From the NCBI RefSeq assembly GCF_002078875.1, contig NC_034411.1, positions 6,875,986 through 6,939,985 on the forward strand: a DNA stretch of 64,000 nt, read 5' to 3'. The notes below the pieces were generated by a model. That model ran no database searches. It saw only the letters and a list, made by a program, of their open reading frames with translations, and was not told where the DNA came from. This stretch comes from Numida meleagris (Eukaryota > Chordata > Aves > Galliformes > Numididae). Shown in pieces: positions 15,060-27,790 of the stretch (position 1 is its first letter; every line of letters begins with the position of its first letter). The position numbers were made by a program, and so were the translations under genes.

Positions 15060-15172
15060 CCAAGCGAAAACATTTAAGCACGTGCTTAACTTTAAGCATT
15101 AAAAAGTCAATGGGATTTAAGCATGTGTTTAAAGGCAAACATATGCTTCAGAGCTATGCTGAATAGGAATGG
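15060..15172. mobile_element. Remnant of an old palindromic amniote repeat (MITE-like)
   Basis: The block has the pattern TTAAGCACGTGCTTAA, CTTTAAGCATTAAAA, AGTCAATGGGATTTAAGC, ATGTGTTTAAAGG, then CATATGCTTCAGAGC and TGCTGAATAGG. The centre AGTCAATGGGA with AAGCAYGTGCTTAA arms on both sides resembles a widespread palindromic repeat I know from turtle and crocodile sequence. I cannot name the family with certainty. It is too decayed to be mobile. Confidence 0.55.
15074..15089. repeat. 16-bp perfect palindrome with E-box
   Basis: TTAAGCACGTGCTTAA is identical to its reverse complement and centres on the E-box CACGTG. It is the left arm of the old repeat remnant listed above. Confidence 0.9.
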
Positions 15173-17935
15173 TTTATTGAATCAAGGCTATAGACAGGTT
15201 AATAAAATGGGTTAATATATGCAATCTGGAAACAAAAATTAAGCAACGTGTTTCTAGAATATTAGCATTATAAACGCTGCCTCATTCTAGCTCAATTCCC
15301 CAAATTACCGCTGGATTCGTAACGCCCTTGACACTGTCTATCTCTCGTTTCTTGAAGAAATGCAGATGATTGTATCAGATTATAATCAGCTGGCTAACAC
15401 ACAGCTCCACGCCGATGATTTTATCCAGAGCAATTCTGAACGATGTGATCTTACTTCAAAAGGAGCTTGTCCGCTAAAATTCATTTACAAAAAAACAAAC
15501 CTTCCAAATCTTTCCGCAGCCGCGTGTCTGTAATTCCCTCTGTATAAATACCCCTGTGATGTGAATAAGGCGTAAAAGACGTTGTGCTGTTCTCCAGTAT
15601 TTACTCTGGAACTGGATCCACACAGGCGCTTGCTCTGTGACAAAAAGTACGAGTTTGTGCTCTCAGAGATTTCGTTTCAATAGACCCTCAAATCCACGGC
15701 AAATATTTAAGCCAAGAGCAATAACGTGGTGTCATACACTCGCAGTGCAGAGCAGTAACGCTCCGCGTTTTGACATCTGCCCAGACAGATGTTTAGAACG
15801 GAGCTCCTCGGATCCTTTCTTCTTCATTATTTATTTATTTATTTAAAGTTGGATGGAAAAAATCTGGGAATCATCTTTTATATCGAAGCTACTTAGTACA
15901 ATTTAACTGTCAACAGTTTAATTCATTCAAATGTAGACTCACTGTGGAAGCCAACAGCTTGCCTTAAGCCTTCCACCAAAATACGGGGAGGAAAAAAAAG
16001 AGAGCCTCCCAAAATTCAGCCAGCAAAACCCCGGCCCCGTGGGGGATATAGCCACGTTTACGGGACACACGCAGAGAGATGCTTTAAAAATCACACAATC
16101 TACTGGCAAAATTATCTCCTCATGGGCAACCTCAGCACTGATGCCTCGTAGATATTTTGCCACTATTCTCTCCTTCCGAAGGACAGTGCTGATTCTTCAT
16201 CCATTTTCCAGTAACGCTGCTGATAAACACCAACACGTAGGTGTGTTTAAAGCGGTTGCAGAGCAATCTTTTTATTACCCCCCATACCTTGTGATTTCTG
16301 GGTTTTAGATTCATGTTGAAACATGCACATTACCCCATGCTGACTGCCAAATTCATTATAACGTAGATCGTGTTTTAGTGATACTCCTTTGAACGAAGTT
16401 AGCTTGATTTTTAAGTGCTCGCTGGTTAGCTTATTTATTATGAAGATCTGTCAGGCAGCACAGTTAAGTTAATCAGTAACCAATAAAAGATTTAAGTTCA
16501 GAGATATAAACCGCTTGATTTATTACTCACAAAGGTTTTTGGCTCCTCAACAGGAACTCACGAAAACATGTTGTTACGGTTACTTTGGAAACCGATACCT
16601 TTTTATACCCTACTAATAGAGAGGAATCTGAGAGGGGGAACCTATGGTTCCCAGTTACACGGACAGCGTTTTCCACACTAATATGGCCACAGCGCAACTC
16701 GGCTTGTTCAGGAGCCCCAGTAAGGACTCGGGGATCTATTTCACCCTTCACATCAGCAGCTCCATCTCGCCCTGCGCCTTGTCGCTTCCTTGTTTATAAT
16801 TTCTGCAATCTTCAACAAGAATCAATCTGACCGCACTGTTTTCAAAGCAAAGGTGCCATCCGAAGGGTACTTACAGCAGCAGTGTTGCATTACAATCTTC
16901 TCCATTATGTAAATCCCAAAGAAGAAAATCGCAGTGTCAAATACAGTTAAAATTGAACGTAAACTATCCCGCTGTAATTTTTTTTTATCCTACTGAGCAC
17001 GTCACCCAATCTCACTCCACAGCTGCTCTGGTGAATGTTAAGCAAGTTTTTCCCCTACCCACGGTCTGTGAGCTGAGCACACAGCCTAATGTCAGCACAG
17101 GCGCTGTGCAGAGTTTTCCAAAGGCCAGCATTGTTTTGGTTCAGAGTGACCAAGACAAGTTTTCAAAAGCTACTTGGGCACCAAAGCCCCAGCTGATATG
17201 TATTGGAGGTGTTCAGCCTGAAATTACGCTTTGGTTTTAAGATCTCACTGTGCTTTAGGCCCAGTTACAGTCAAGCATGATCAAAACTGGACCTCGAGCA
17301 TCTCTGCCCATCTTCTGTGCACCACGTAGGGATGTCTCAACACCACCCAAAAACACTCAGCTTTCCTCCTAAGAGACAAGATCCACCTCCCCAGCCATTC
17401 AGACACAAGTAGTTCTGTGTCGGCCCAAACTGTTCATCAGACTCACGCTGAGGTTCATACCATTACACCAGCAAAAGCACCAGCTCTCCCCCAGCCCCTG
17501 CGAGGCTCCAGCCGCTGCTTTTGACCCCGCACATACACAAAGCAGCTCACAGTGGCCCCACACGTATAGATTATCAGATAAATGATGGCCGAATGTGAAG
17601 TGCGGGGTCAAACGCGCTCTCCATCAGGGTGTTGTGATGACATCACCATAAACCCGGAGGGCAAAGCTGTTGGTTTATGATGTCACCAGCAGGCTCCTCT
17701 GGGTTGCTGCCATGGTTCACAGTCATTATTTTCCATCCACAGGCGGTATGTGGCTGAGCCTACCCCCTGACTTCCTCCAGCAGCTTTTTGGGGGGTCAAA
17801 ATGCACCCCTTGGGAAGCGACCAAGGAGGTTCATCAGCTGCAGCTTCTCCCACGCGTCCCACCAGCTGTGAGTCACCCATTCCCCTTTGCTCCCTGCATC
17901 CCAGAAGGGCTCTGGTCCACATCGGCTCTCTTTTC

Positions 17936-18030
17936 ATGTGTATATATAACATTTTTTTGCATATATATGCACACATATTGCATACATATAGCATATATCC
18001 AGCGTATTTTACACACGCGCGTATATTTAA
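17936..18030 (+). repeat. TA-rich microsatellite-like stretch
   Basis: Degenerate TATATA/CATATA steps, ending in ACACACGCGCGTATAT. Confidence 0.75.
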
Positions 18031-18734
18031 TAACAAAATCTGCATCTGTATTCCATCTCTAAATGCATGTTGTGTATCCATGTAACCTACTCGCAGCCGG
18101 TGCTTGCTGAAGAGCAGGCTCACCGCAAGAGCTGGGAAGAGACCCAGCAGGAGGGCAGAGGATATGGCCACCTCCCATACAGGCTGGATGCTCGCTCCTT
18201 ATCCTTTTTTATTCTTTTGCAGAGGAGGAACAGCTACAAAGGGCTCGTTAACCCCCACCATCACCACAGCGGGCAGCAGCCACAAGCCACTGATCTCCGA
18301 AAGCCGCTGGATTTCCTGTGCGCAAAGACCGCTGCCTACCTGCTATGGGGCAAACCACTGCTTTCCATCAGCCCTGAGGCAGAAGATACAGCGAGGACAC
18401 AGAACCGGCAGGGAAAAGGCTGGAAGATGGAACCTCCACTTGTCCCCACCGCAGATGTAAAGCTGGGGATCGCGCTCCTGCTCGCGTTTATTTCGGAGAC
18501 AGGCAGGAAAGTGCATCATCTGGTGGCTCTGGCACAGCCAGAGCAGCACACCACAGCTGGATAGCTGATCTGTGCCTCTCGCCTCGCTGAGAGGCCTACC
18601 ACATGCTACGAAATGCTTTAATGTCCCTTTAACATGCCGTATAAATAATTTCCGTATCCATTCAGCCGTGCTCACATGTGGTCCTTTGAAAGAGTTAAGT
18701 AAAAATTACAGTACCAATATATCTTTGAGATGAA

Positions 18735-18758
18735 ACAATGACATTTATAGGTCATTGT
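18735..18758. repeat. 8-bp inverted repeat of SOX-type cores
   Basis: ACAATGAC (18735-18742) and GTCATTGT (18751-18758) are exact reverse complements with 8 bases between. Each arm carries ACAAT, the SOX core. The surrounding 18.70-18.84 kb is AT-rich and repeat-free. Confidence 0.6.
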
Positions 18759-21700
18759 AATCCATGCATTAATTAATTTTATTCCCAGCCTTTCATATGA
18801 TCCATATGATGCCTTCTCGGTGCTAAATTTGGCCTATGGGGCTCTGTTTTAGCAAAAAGTTTGAAAACTACGTTTGGAGGGAGCTTTAGTCACTGAAAAT
18901 CTGAGAGTTGCAGGGGAGGGTGAGTAAATAAACCTACATTCCCATAGCAGCCGACTGCATCCTTTCTGGGTTTGCAAAACGCTTCCGAGAGGGAAGGAGC
19001 ACGGTGCCCTGACGTCCAGCCAGGGAAGTGCCCATGTGCAAACACCTCTGGGGGTCACCACAGCAATCAGGTGGAAGAAGGCGAGGGAGGATCCCACCTC
19101 CCTCCTTCCGACATGTGGGCCATGTCCATCTCCAGCCACATCCCCCGTGCCCCTCGGTGCCAACCAGAGACAGCTCTCCCTGGGATTCTCTATCTGTGCA
19201 CTCCACGGCGCAAGCACGAGGAGGAAGAGGCCTTTTAATTGGCAGCGATTAAGTGTTTTGCCATTTAAGGGTTTATTCTATTAGTGATATGAGAGCCCTG
19301 ATGTGATAATCTCCAATTATCAGTAAGGGAACGGAATGCATAAATCCCACTATGCAACAACAACAGTAAATTAATACGTTGGTTTTTCCTTCACACATGT
19401 AAGTTCCAAGTCCTGCTGCAGAGGGAGAGGTGCAGAGGGGACCTTTGGTCAGCTTATCCCAATCACTCCAAAAGCATTTGAAGCTTCTCTGCTTGCATAA
19501 AGCACAGCCTGGTAAGCCAAGGGCCTTAGAAAATGGATAGCAAAGCCACAGCCCCCTCCCATGCCAAGGCAGCAGCAGCACGGAGCTGTGCTGAAGGAGG
19601 ATTATCAGAGAAGTGCTTCCTTCTGAAGCCGTGTTTCTGCATCCCATCGTGAGCCAGTTTGTCTTACAGCAGGACATGCGTAGCACAGGTCGCAGCTGGA
19701 GCATCTCCAATACGTCAAGCTACATGAAGATGGATCTAAATCCAACACGACCCAACAGGTGACATGGCTGTAAGGGGGTCTGACCCCGGCGGCCCTTCCT
19801 ACTCCTCGTGGTGCAGGAAGCAGGCATGGGGTGCACACTGCTGATAAGGAGCAGGAGAGGAACAGCTCGGCTGGAGAACGAGTCTCAATATTTTCCATGT
19901 GTCTGCCGGATTTCCCTTGCAAATTTTGCAGCATCCACCCCACCTAAGAGATTTCATATTCCGTTAGCCTCTCACAAGTATCCGCACACACAACCCAACA
20001 CCACCAGCAAGAGAAGCTGGATGATTGGAAGGCTGCTTGCCAAGCTAGAAATGCAAGGAGTCAGACCCTCAGTTAATAGAGACAGGCTTCAAAGCCAGTA
20101 GAGCTGTGCCAGCAGATCCCATCCAGGGAGAGGTGGAGAGGGGTGAGAAGGAAGAAGTCTCCCTCCTGCTGCCCACCGTGCTGCAAATGTCCCACCCGCT
20201 GGGCGAGGAGAGCAGGGCTGCCACCAAACACCTCCAGGAGCACAACAGCACTTCCATCGTAACTTCCAAAACCAAAATGGGACAAAGCCTTGCTCCCAAG
20301 AGCTACCTCCGGGAGAGGCACTGTCATCCTCGGTGAGATGTGCTGGCAAAACACAGGGCTGCTCGGTGTTCCTCCTTGGTTTCAGAATTACTGCCTTATA
20401 TTCCTACTTTCTTAACAAATTACTCCATTGACACTACAAAGCGAAGGACTGAGAGTGAAGGATAACACACCAGAGAGCCCCTAGGCTGCTACTTTGGATT
20501 ATAAGTGTCTAATTTCAGTAATCTAAAGCAAATTCAGCTTTCTCAAAGGCTGCAGTCCAACTATATAAACCTCAGGCCCAGCAAGCATGACCATGTGCCA
20601 TGCAGGAGCAGCACATCAGCAGGGAAACAACAGCTCCATTCAACACCTTCCAAAACCTTTTCTCCCCTTGCTATATGGTTGATACTGACTGTCTTTGATA
20701 GGTGTGTGGTGGGAGGGTACGTAGCTCAAGTGACTGGGCAAAAGACAAGCTCTGGGGCTGAAGGAGCCTTCTCCATAAGGATGGTTTTTCAGCAGGTGGG
20801 GCTGTTCCCTGTGACCCTGCTGCAGGAGGGGCTGAAATCCCCAACCTCGCAGCTGGAGCTGTGGGCACGGCAACCTTACACTGCATCAGCAGAGCAGCAG
20901 GCCTTCCAAAGGCAGAACCCAGGCTGCTTTCAAGAAGATAACTCACTAATGTGCATTGATCACCGGGCTCATAGCTCACCCACCTGGGGGACTGCAAGGG
21001 GAGGAAGGTGGGACTGGGGCTGCAATGATGCAGCAACATGCTAAGGCCACCCAAAGCAAAGCTGGGCCACGTCCACCAGCAGGCTGCAGCTCTGTGCTGC
21101 TCAGGGCAGATTTATGGCACATCCCTCTCTCTCAGGTTCATGTCTGCTCCCCTTTGGTTCCCCTTTGGCAGTAGTGGTGGTGAGGACAAGGACCTGCCCT
21201 AACACAGGACTTGCTCTAACAGAGGAGGTCCTGCAGCTGTTGACGCATCTCCTTGCTTGGATGCTAAGCAAGACCCACACCAAAATAATAATAATAATAA
21301 AATTTTAAATAAACAAGCTGCAATTGCCTTGTCCCTTGCAGCAGAGCTGTTCTCTAGCATGAGAATGCTTCGCCAAGGAAAAGAGCCTCCAGCACCTACA
21401 TTACACGAACAATATAAGGGGTCCCCAGCCCAGCCTGACCTGCAGGCAGTGGCAGCCTCACAGGTTTTGGGAAGGGGACTCCCTCCTCCTCCTCCCCAGC
21501 ACAAAGATCTCCCAGCTGCTCCCAGCATGTGTCTGCACTCAGATGGGGATTCCCATTAAGGTTTCTCCAGTACTTTGGGGTCGCTGCCTGGACACACTAT
21601 CCCAGAGCAGAGCTAAGGCTGTCGCCAGCTAAACACAGCCCACAGGGAGCCTGGTCCCCACTGCTGCCAGGCTCAGCAGAGGCTCAAGGAGATGCTGAGT

Positions 21701-24545
21701 AGGGCTGAGCCCTCACCTTTCAGTCTGCTGCAGATGAAGCTCTTCTCCTGATCACATTTTGGCCAACATCCCCCAATAAACACCAACCACCTTCCAGCAG
21801 TATCCCACCAGAACAAAGGCCTGACCGATTCACAGCTGTACTCAGCAAAAAGCCAAACCTGGGCAAATCAGTGAAAGGAGAGGGCACTAACGAGTTCCAA
21901 TCAAGAAAACTTTTTGTAAGAGCAGGGGGTTGCCAGGAGGGCCGATGTGCCAGGTGGGAGGGCTGGTGCCATCAGGGAGGAGCTGCCGATTCCCTGATTA
22001 ACAAAGCTCAGCTGTTAATTCTGCTCAGGTGCCTCAGCCCCTGGGCACCACCCGCTGCTGCCAGCCCCCAGCGACGGGGAAACTGAGGCACGCAGAAGGA
22101 TGCGCTAGGGTCTGCTGTTCCCTGACACCAGCGGGGCCTCGCAGCTCCCACCCGTAGGGCTGAGCCACCCCCAGCCAAGCGGATGCCTCTTGCATCCCGT
22201 CCCGATGGCGCCCGCCCTGCAGCAGGGGAAGTTCTGGGGAGCTCAGAACCCACGCAGCCCTTCCCGTGCAGCGGCCGGAGGAGCGCAGAGCCACCGCAGC
22301 TTGAGCTCGAGCAGGGCAGGAGCAAGCCCCGGTATTGCTGCAGGGTCAGGTGCTGCTGTACCGGTCCCCGGGCTGGGGCTCGGCCTCTGAGGCGAGGAAG
22401 GAGTCCGAGCGTTATTACTCCGAGGGTTTAACCGTGCATAAAGCTCCGTGAGGGATGGGTTTCTAAAAGCGGTTCCAATGGCTTACAAATGTGCCCTGCA
22501 AAGCAATAAACGGGGACTTGTGGGGAGACGGCCCAAACCTCACCCCACATAGAAGAGGAAGGTGGAGGAAACATCTCAACCACGTTGAGCGCCGTGCTGG
22601 AACTGGGACCGAGGGCAGCAGCCCCATTTCTGCCCCTGGGGTGGATGCAGGAGTCACCGGGGCGGTGTGAGCCCCTCCGCCCCCCAAAGCATCGGTCTCA
22701 GAGAGAAGCATCCAGGTGACTCGGGGAGGCTGCTCCGCACCGCGCAGAGTTACGCGGTGGGAAACGCACGGTGTGAGCGGAGCCGCAGCTCACGCGGTGC
22801 CTCGGCAGCTGTTCGCAGGGTTTTGGTAAACTCGGTGCAATTGCAAAGACGATAGCCCCGTTCCCGTCTTGGCAAACGGTAAAAGCACGGGGTGTGCTTC
22901 GGCCAGCTCCAATCGAGAGAGCAGGAGAAGACCTAAAGAGGTGCGCATTCCCGTGCGCTGGGGCTGCGCGGAACGGTCCCACCCTGCAAACGTGCTGCTG
23001 GGAAAGCAGATCGGCTCCGGTGTGTGTGCGCTACCTGGGAAGCGAAGCGGATCGAGGAGGCTCCAATAAAACGCGCGCCAGGAAAAGAATAAAATAAAGT
23101 AGATAGGTAAAGAATGCGTGGGAATGCCTGCGCTTTATCTTAACATTTCTTAGTGAAAATTGCGAGTAATGAAAAGCGCAAAGCCGGCGCCCAGCTACGT
23201 GACGCGCCGCAAACGTCAGTCGGGGCTGCAGTCACCTTTCGGTTTGTTTCTGCATTGGGCGACTTGCGAAGTTGTGGGGGGAGAAGCCCTGGAACCCTCC
23301 AGGGTTCGTTTCTCACTTCGGAGCACGAATTTTTCCCCTCTGAAAATGCTCGGCGGAAAGAAATGGGCGTCTTTTAAAAAGAAAAAAAAATACAGAAAAA
23401 AAAAAAAAACAAGAGAAAGAGAAGGAAACTTTAAAAGTTCCCCTGATAGTTACAGATGGTTTAATCTTTGGAACCTATTATGTGTTCATTTTCCCTTCAG
23501 CATTAATTACACATAATTACCACCACTTTACCATACCCTTTCAGAAACGAAATCTGTTTACATTTTTCGCGTACGCCGTATCAGCGCCCGATTCCCAGCG
23601 CGTCTCTCCCGGGATCGGGGCTCCCCTTCCCCGCCCCAGCGAGCGGCGGACCCGGCGCGGAGAAAACCTCTTTTCTTTGGGTTTCTTTCATACAGCTTCA
23701 TGGCTTTGAAGCTCTGGAAACGATTAGGAGATCGGCCTTTGAACAGAGACGGGCGGCTCGCCGGGCCGGCAGCGGGACGCTCCCCGACGTGGGCAGACGG
23801 CGCTGCGCGGGATTTGCGCGGCGCTGTGGCCGTGGCTGCGGGCAGGGCTGGGGCGCAGCGGAGGGCCCAGGGCCGCTCTCACCTCGCAGCCCCGCTCCTC
23901 GTCTCACCCTGAGAGCAGAGAGGAGCCGAGGGGCACCCCCCGGGGCTCCGTGTGCGCGTCCCGTCCGTAGCACCGCGCTAACCGAGACGGATCGCTGCGG
24001 TCTGGAGACGGCTCTCGGCTCTCCACGTCGCTCGCACTGATAAATAAAGCACTGACCAGCCACGGGCTGGAGCATTTAGCTCGAGCTGCGGTCGTTATCT
24101 TTCTGATGGAGCCCCCGGCCTCCGCTGGGCGCTCCCTGGCCGCAGGTGCCGAGCCCCAAAGCGTCCCTATGGGCACCCCCGGATGGGTGCTCCCCTACGG
24201 GCTGGGTGTCTCCTCTGAGTCCCCCCCAAGCGGGTGGCCCTGAGCCCTTTTTGGGTCTCCCCACCCCCCCCCCTCCAGGCTGCCCGCACCCTGACACCCT
24301 CACCCTCATTTTGGGGAGGCGGGAGGGGGGCATAGAGGCGAACCGCATCACAGCGCTGCGATGCGCCCTCGCAGCTCCTTTCCCCCCTATTCCATAGGTG
24401 AAGGTTCGTCCGTCCGTATTTATTCACACCGCGGAGCTGCGCCTACGTTCCTTTTCATAGCGTTTTAGCGGGGTGATCCCTCCTTGCTTGAAACCGAGCG
24501 GCTGGGAATAAACATCCCCATTCGGGGCGAGGGGTAAGGCGAGGT

Positions 24546-24563
24546 GGGGGGGGGGGGAAGGGG
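24546..24563 (+). repeat. G-run
   Basis: A run of 12 G, then AA, then a run of G before ACTTTT. It is quadruplex-prone and a likely place for sequencing error. Confidence 0.8.
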
Positions 24564-24833
24564 GGACTTTTATTTATACCTTTGACATTTAAAAAGGCGT
24601 AATTAATTGGCGCTGCCCGCTTGAACGTGGTGGGGAGCGGCCGAGGGGGGGGACAGAGCGGAGCCCGCCCGGAACGCTGCGCGTTTTTTTTCCCCTTTTC
24701 AGATGTGTCATCAATCACCGGGGTTGGAGGCAGCGGAATTGTAAAGATTCGATAGATTAAAATGCAAATGAAAGGTAGAAAAAGAAACATTAACGTGGCA
24801 ATCAAAGATTTAATAATCGTAAATCACGGCGGG

Positions 24834-24909
24834 TTTTTTTTTTTTTTTTTTCTTTTTTTTTTTTTTTTGTTGCAGCTGCAGTTTGTGCGGGTTTTCTTTT
24901 TTTTTTTTA
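24834..24909 (+). repeat. Poly-T tracts
   Basis: Two T-runs separated by a short GTTGCAGCTGCAG-containing spacer, inside the CpG-rich block. Lengths may be unreliable. Confidence 0.85.
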
Positions 24910-25956
24910 TGTTTTAATCATCTTCGTTCTATAAATAAATAATTTCTGCAACGAGACCCATTTCTCACTCATTTAACCTTGGGCCGGGGCTCTCGGCGTT
25001 ATTTATTTTGTAAGAAGCGCCGAACTGCGAACCGTCGGACCCGAGAGCGGGGGGGAAAAACTGCGACTTTGGGTTCGTTCCCACCTGAAATCTCCTCGCC
25101 CCGTCGCCGGGCTCCGGCAAAGCGGAGCAGTCGTAAAGTTAATTCGGAAACGCGGCTGTTTGTGCCGGAGCGGAGGAGCGGCGTTTCGGCGGAGCCCGAC
25201 GGGAGCGCGACCCTCGGCCCCGGGCGAAGGCGGAGGGAGAAAACACAGCGCGAGGGGATCGAGGTGGCAGCCCCGGAGCGCAGCGCTGAGGGCTCGGCAC
25301 CTTCCGCCCCGCAGCCCCCGGGCGCGGGGTTTTGCGGGGAGAACGGAGGGGAACGGCTCCTTCCGTCACTTCGAGGAGCAGGGAGCGGAGTTCGTTCCGC
25401 GGAACGCGGGGAGAGGAAGGAGCGGAGTTGGTGGCGGCGAGCTGGGGAAAGAAAGCTCCGTGGGGCGGGGGGGTGTAGGGGGGAGAGAGCAGGATAAGAG
25501 AGGAGGGCAGGCGGAAGGCTCGGCTCGGCGCGCTGCTGCTGCCCGGCTTTGGGGCTTTTCTCGGCGCTGCTCGGCAGAAACAGCTCCCAAAGAACACAGA
25601 TTCCCGCCCCGGGGCAGGTAGCGGCCCAGCAGTGCTTCGGGGCAAGAACTGACCAGTCCTTTATTTTTTTTTCCCCCGTCCGACTCAATGGAACCCCGCT
25701 CCCATTGCCCTGGGTGGGGCCTTTACCCTCACCCCCTCCCGGCCCCGCTCCGGGGGTCCCCAGGACCGGTCCCGCTCCGGGCGCACCGGACTTGTTGGCA
25801 GCGGGGGGGACCGGGGTGCCCCGCTGCCCCCCGCAGCCCCTGACCCCGACGTGCTCGGCGCGGCCCCATTGATCACCGCGGCCCCCACCCCCTCCCTTTA
25901 TGAGATAATGCAATTACAAACATCAATAAGGAGCTGCGAGGGGAATCATTATGCGG

Positions 25957-25970
25957 TGACAGTGATAAAT
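25957..25970 (+). promoter_or_regulatory. Adjacent MEIS and PBX-HOX-type sites
   Basis: TGACAG (MEIS core) is followed directly by TGATAAAT (fits TGATNNAT, PBX-HOX type) inside a less GC-rich 100-bp block, 25895-25990, within the CpG-rich region. Possible cross- or autoregulatory element (inference). Confidence 0.35.
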
Positions 25971-25991
25971 GACGGTGCAGAAATAGCATGC

Positions 25992-26013
25992 TTTTTTTTT
26001 TTTTTTTTTTTTT
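25992..26013 (+). repeat. 22-nt poly-T tract
   Basis: Uninterrupted T-run next to the block that holds the MEIS/PBX-type sites. Confidence 0.9.
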
Positions 26014-26713
26014 CCCTAACAATCCAGGGGCTTTGGGGGCTGAGCACAGTCACCAAGGTAACAGATGACATCCAAAATGGCACCAAAGGAAAAAAAAAAA
26101 ATGAACAGTCTTTCTTTCTCCTTTCACTCTTCCCCCCACAGCTCTTTTCCAAAAGAGTTACTCGGGGCTGCGGGAGCAGCTGCCGCACGGCCGTGCGCTC
26201 ATTGCCACGGGGCGAGCGGGGCCGGGGGAGGCTCGGGGATGGGGGCACCGAGCTCCGGGCGAGGCACCGGGAGCCCCGCGGTGCCCTCGGCCGTGCCCGG
26301 CACTGACACCCTCCGCTGCCGCCTCCGGGACGGGAGGAGGGCGGAGTTTCCGCGTAGCAGCAGCGCTCGGGGCGCACTGAGCACTCACTCGCCCCATAGA
26401 CCCGAAGTGCTTCAAAGTGCCCGTGCCTGGAGGGGGGGGTGCACAGCGGCCGGGCGAGGTCCTCACCGCACCCCCCCCGCGGGGCGTTTCCAAGAAAAAG
26501 AAAATAAAAGGACCAAAAAAAAAAAAAAAAAGCTAAAAAATAATCATCATCATTAAAAAAAAAAAAAAGCGTTTAAAAATTGTAATTCAAAATACCGAAA
26601 TGAAAGGGACGCGTAAAACCTGCCCGGGGGCCGCGCAAACTTTGTCCCGGCGGCCGAGTGCCCCCCGCGGCACTCTCCCGAGCCCCCAAGAGATGGCAGT
26701 CGAAGCCGCCTTT

Positions 26714-26746
26714 CCTCCTCCTCCTCCTCCTCCTCCTCCTCCTCCT
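26714..26746 (+). repeat. (CCT)n microsatellite
   Basis: About eleven CCT units, ending 48 bp left of the larger gap. Confidence 0.9.
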
Positions 26747-26793
26747 TCTCCTCTCTCCCCGCGCAGCGTTGCGCGCAGTCCCGCGGGGCGCGC

Positions 26794-27629
26794 NNNNNNN
26801 NNNNNNNNNNNNNNNNNNNNNNNNNNNNNNNNNNNNNNNNNNNNNNNNNNNNNNNNNNNNNNNNNNNNNNNNNNNNNNNNNNNNNNNNNNNNNNNNNNNN
26901 NNNNNNNNNNNNNNNNNNNNNNNNNNNNNNNNNNNNNNNNNNNNNNNNNNNNNNNNNNNNNNNNNNNNNNNNNNNNNNNNNNNNNNNNNNNNNNNNNNNN
27001 NNNNNNNNNNNNNNNNNNNNNNNNNNNNNNNNNNNNNNNNNNNNNNNNNNNNNNNNNNNNNNNNNNNNNNNNNNNNNNNNNNNNNNNNNNNNNNNNNNNN
27101 NNNNNNNNNNNNNNNNNNNNNNNNNNNNNNNNNNNNNNNNNNNNNNNNNNNNNNNNNNNNNNNNNNNNNNNNNNNNNNNNNNNNNNNNNNNNNNNNNNNN
27201 NNNNNNNNNNNNNNNNNNNNNNNNNNNNNNNNNNNNNNNNNNNNNNNNNNNNNNNNNNNNNNNNNNNNNNNNNNNNNNNNNNNNNNNNNNNNNNNNNNNN
27301 NNNNNNNNNNNNNNNNNNNNNNNNNNNNNNNNNNNNNNNNNNNNNNNNNNNNNNNNNNNNNNNNNNNNNNNNNNNNNNNNNNNNNNNNNNNNNNNNNNNN
27401 NNNNNNNNNNNNNNNNNNNNNNNNNNNNNNNNNNNNNNNNNNNNNNNNNNNNNNNNNNNNNNNNNNNNNNNNNNNNNNNNNNNNNNNNNNNNNNNNNNNN
27501 NNNNNNNNNNNNNNNNNNNNNNNNNNNNNNNNNNNNNNNNNNNNNNNNNNNNNNNNNNNNNNNNNNNNNNNNNNNNNNNNNNNNNNNNNNNNNNNNNNNN
27601 NNNNNNNNNNNNNNNNNNNNNNNNNNNNN
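26794..27629. other. Assembly gap (836 N)
   Basis: Unknown bases inside the CpG-rich block. Both edges are GC-rich or repetitive, so the gap probably reflects sequence that is hard to read. Its true length may differ. Confidence 0.99.
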
Positions 27630-27707
27630 GGACCCCACTTTGGTGGCTTTCTTGATTCAGAGCGCAGCGCTGCCTGCTCAGCTGCGCCCTGCCCGCAACC
27701 TTGTCGC

Positions 27708-27790
27708 AGCATCATAGCATCACCGAGTCACTGGGGTTGGAAAAGACCACGCAGCCCATCCTCCAGCCACCAACCCATCCTCAGCTCCTG
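27708..27790 (-). mobile_element. Short CR1 LINE tail beside the assembly gap
   Basis: About 80 bp resembling the complement of the CR1 3' end (ATCATAGCATCACCGAGTC, then GGTTGGAAAAGACCACG). It starts about 78 bp right of the gap. Confidence 0.75.

Larger units (their letters stand above)
15173..22179. other. Downstream flank, no gene seen
   Basis: Non-coding sequence. AT-rich, repeat-free pieces at about 16.3-16.55 kb and 18.70-18.84 kb might be conserved elements. An (ATA)n run lies at about 21284-21301. No exon was recognised. Confidence 0.7.

Noticed and set aside
20505..21044. 179-codon plus-strand open frame
   Set aside because: No recognisable family, no splice or promoter context, and composition like the flanking non-coding DNA.
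24999..25913. 304-codon minus-strand open frame and overlapping frames on both strands
   Set aside because: It lies in CpG-dense DNA where stops are rare in all frames. The translation is Pro/Ala/Arg/Ser low complexity with no domain.
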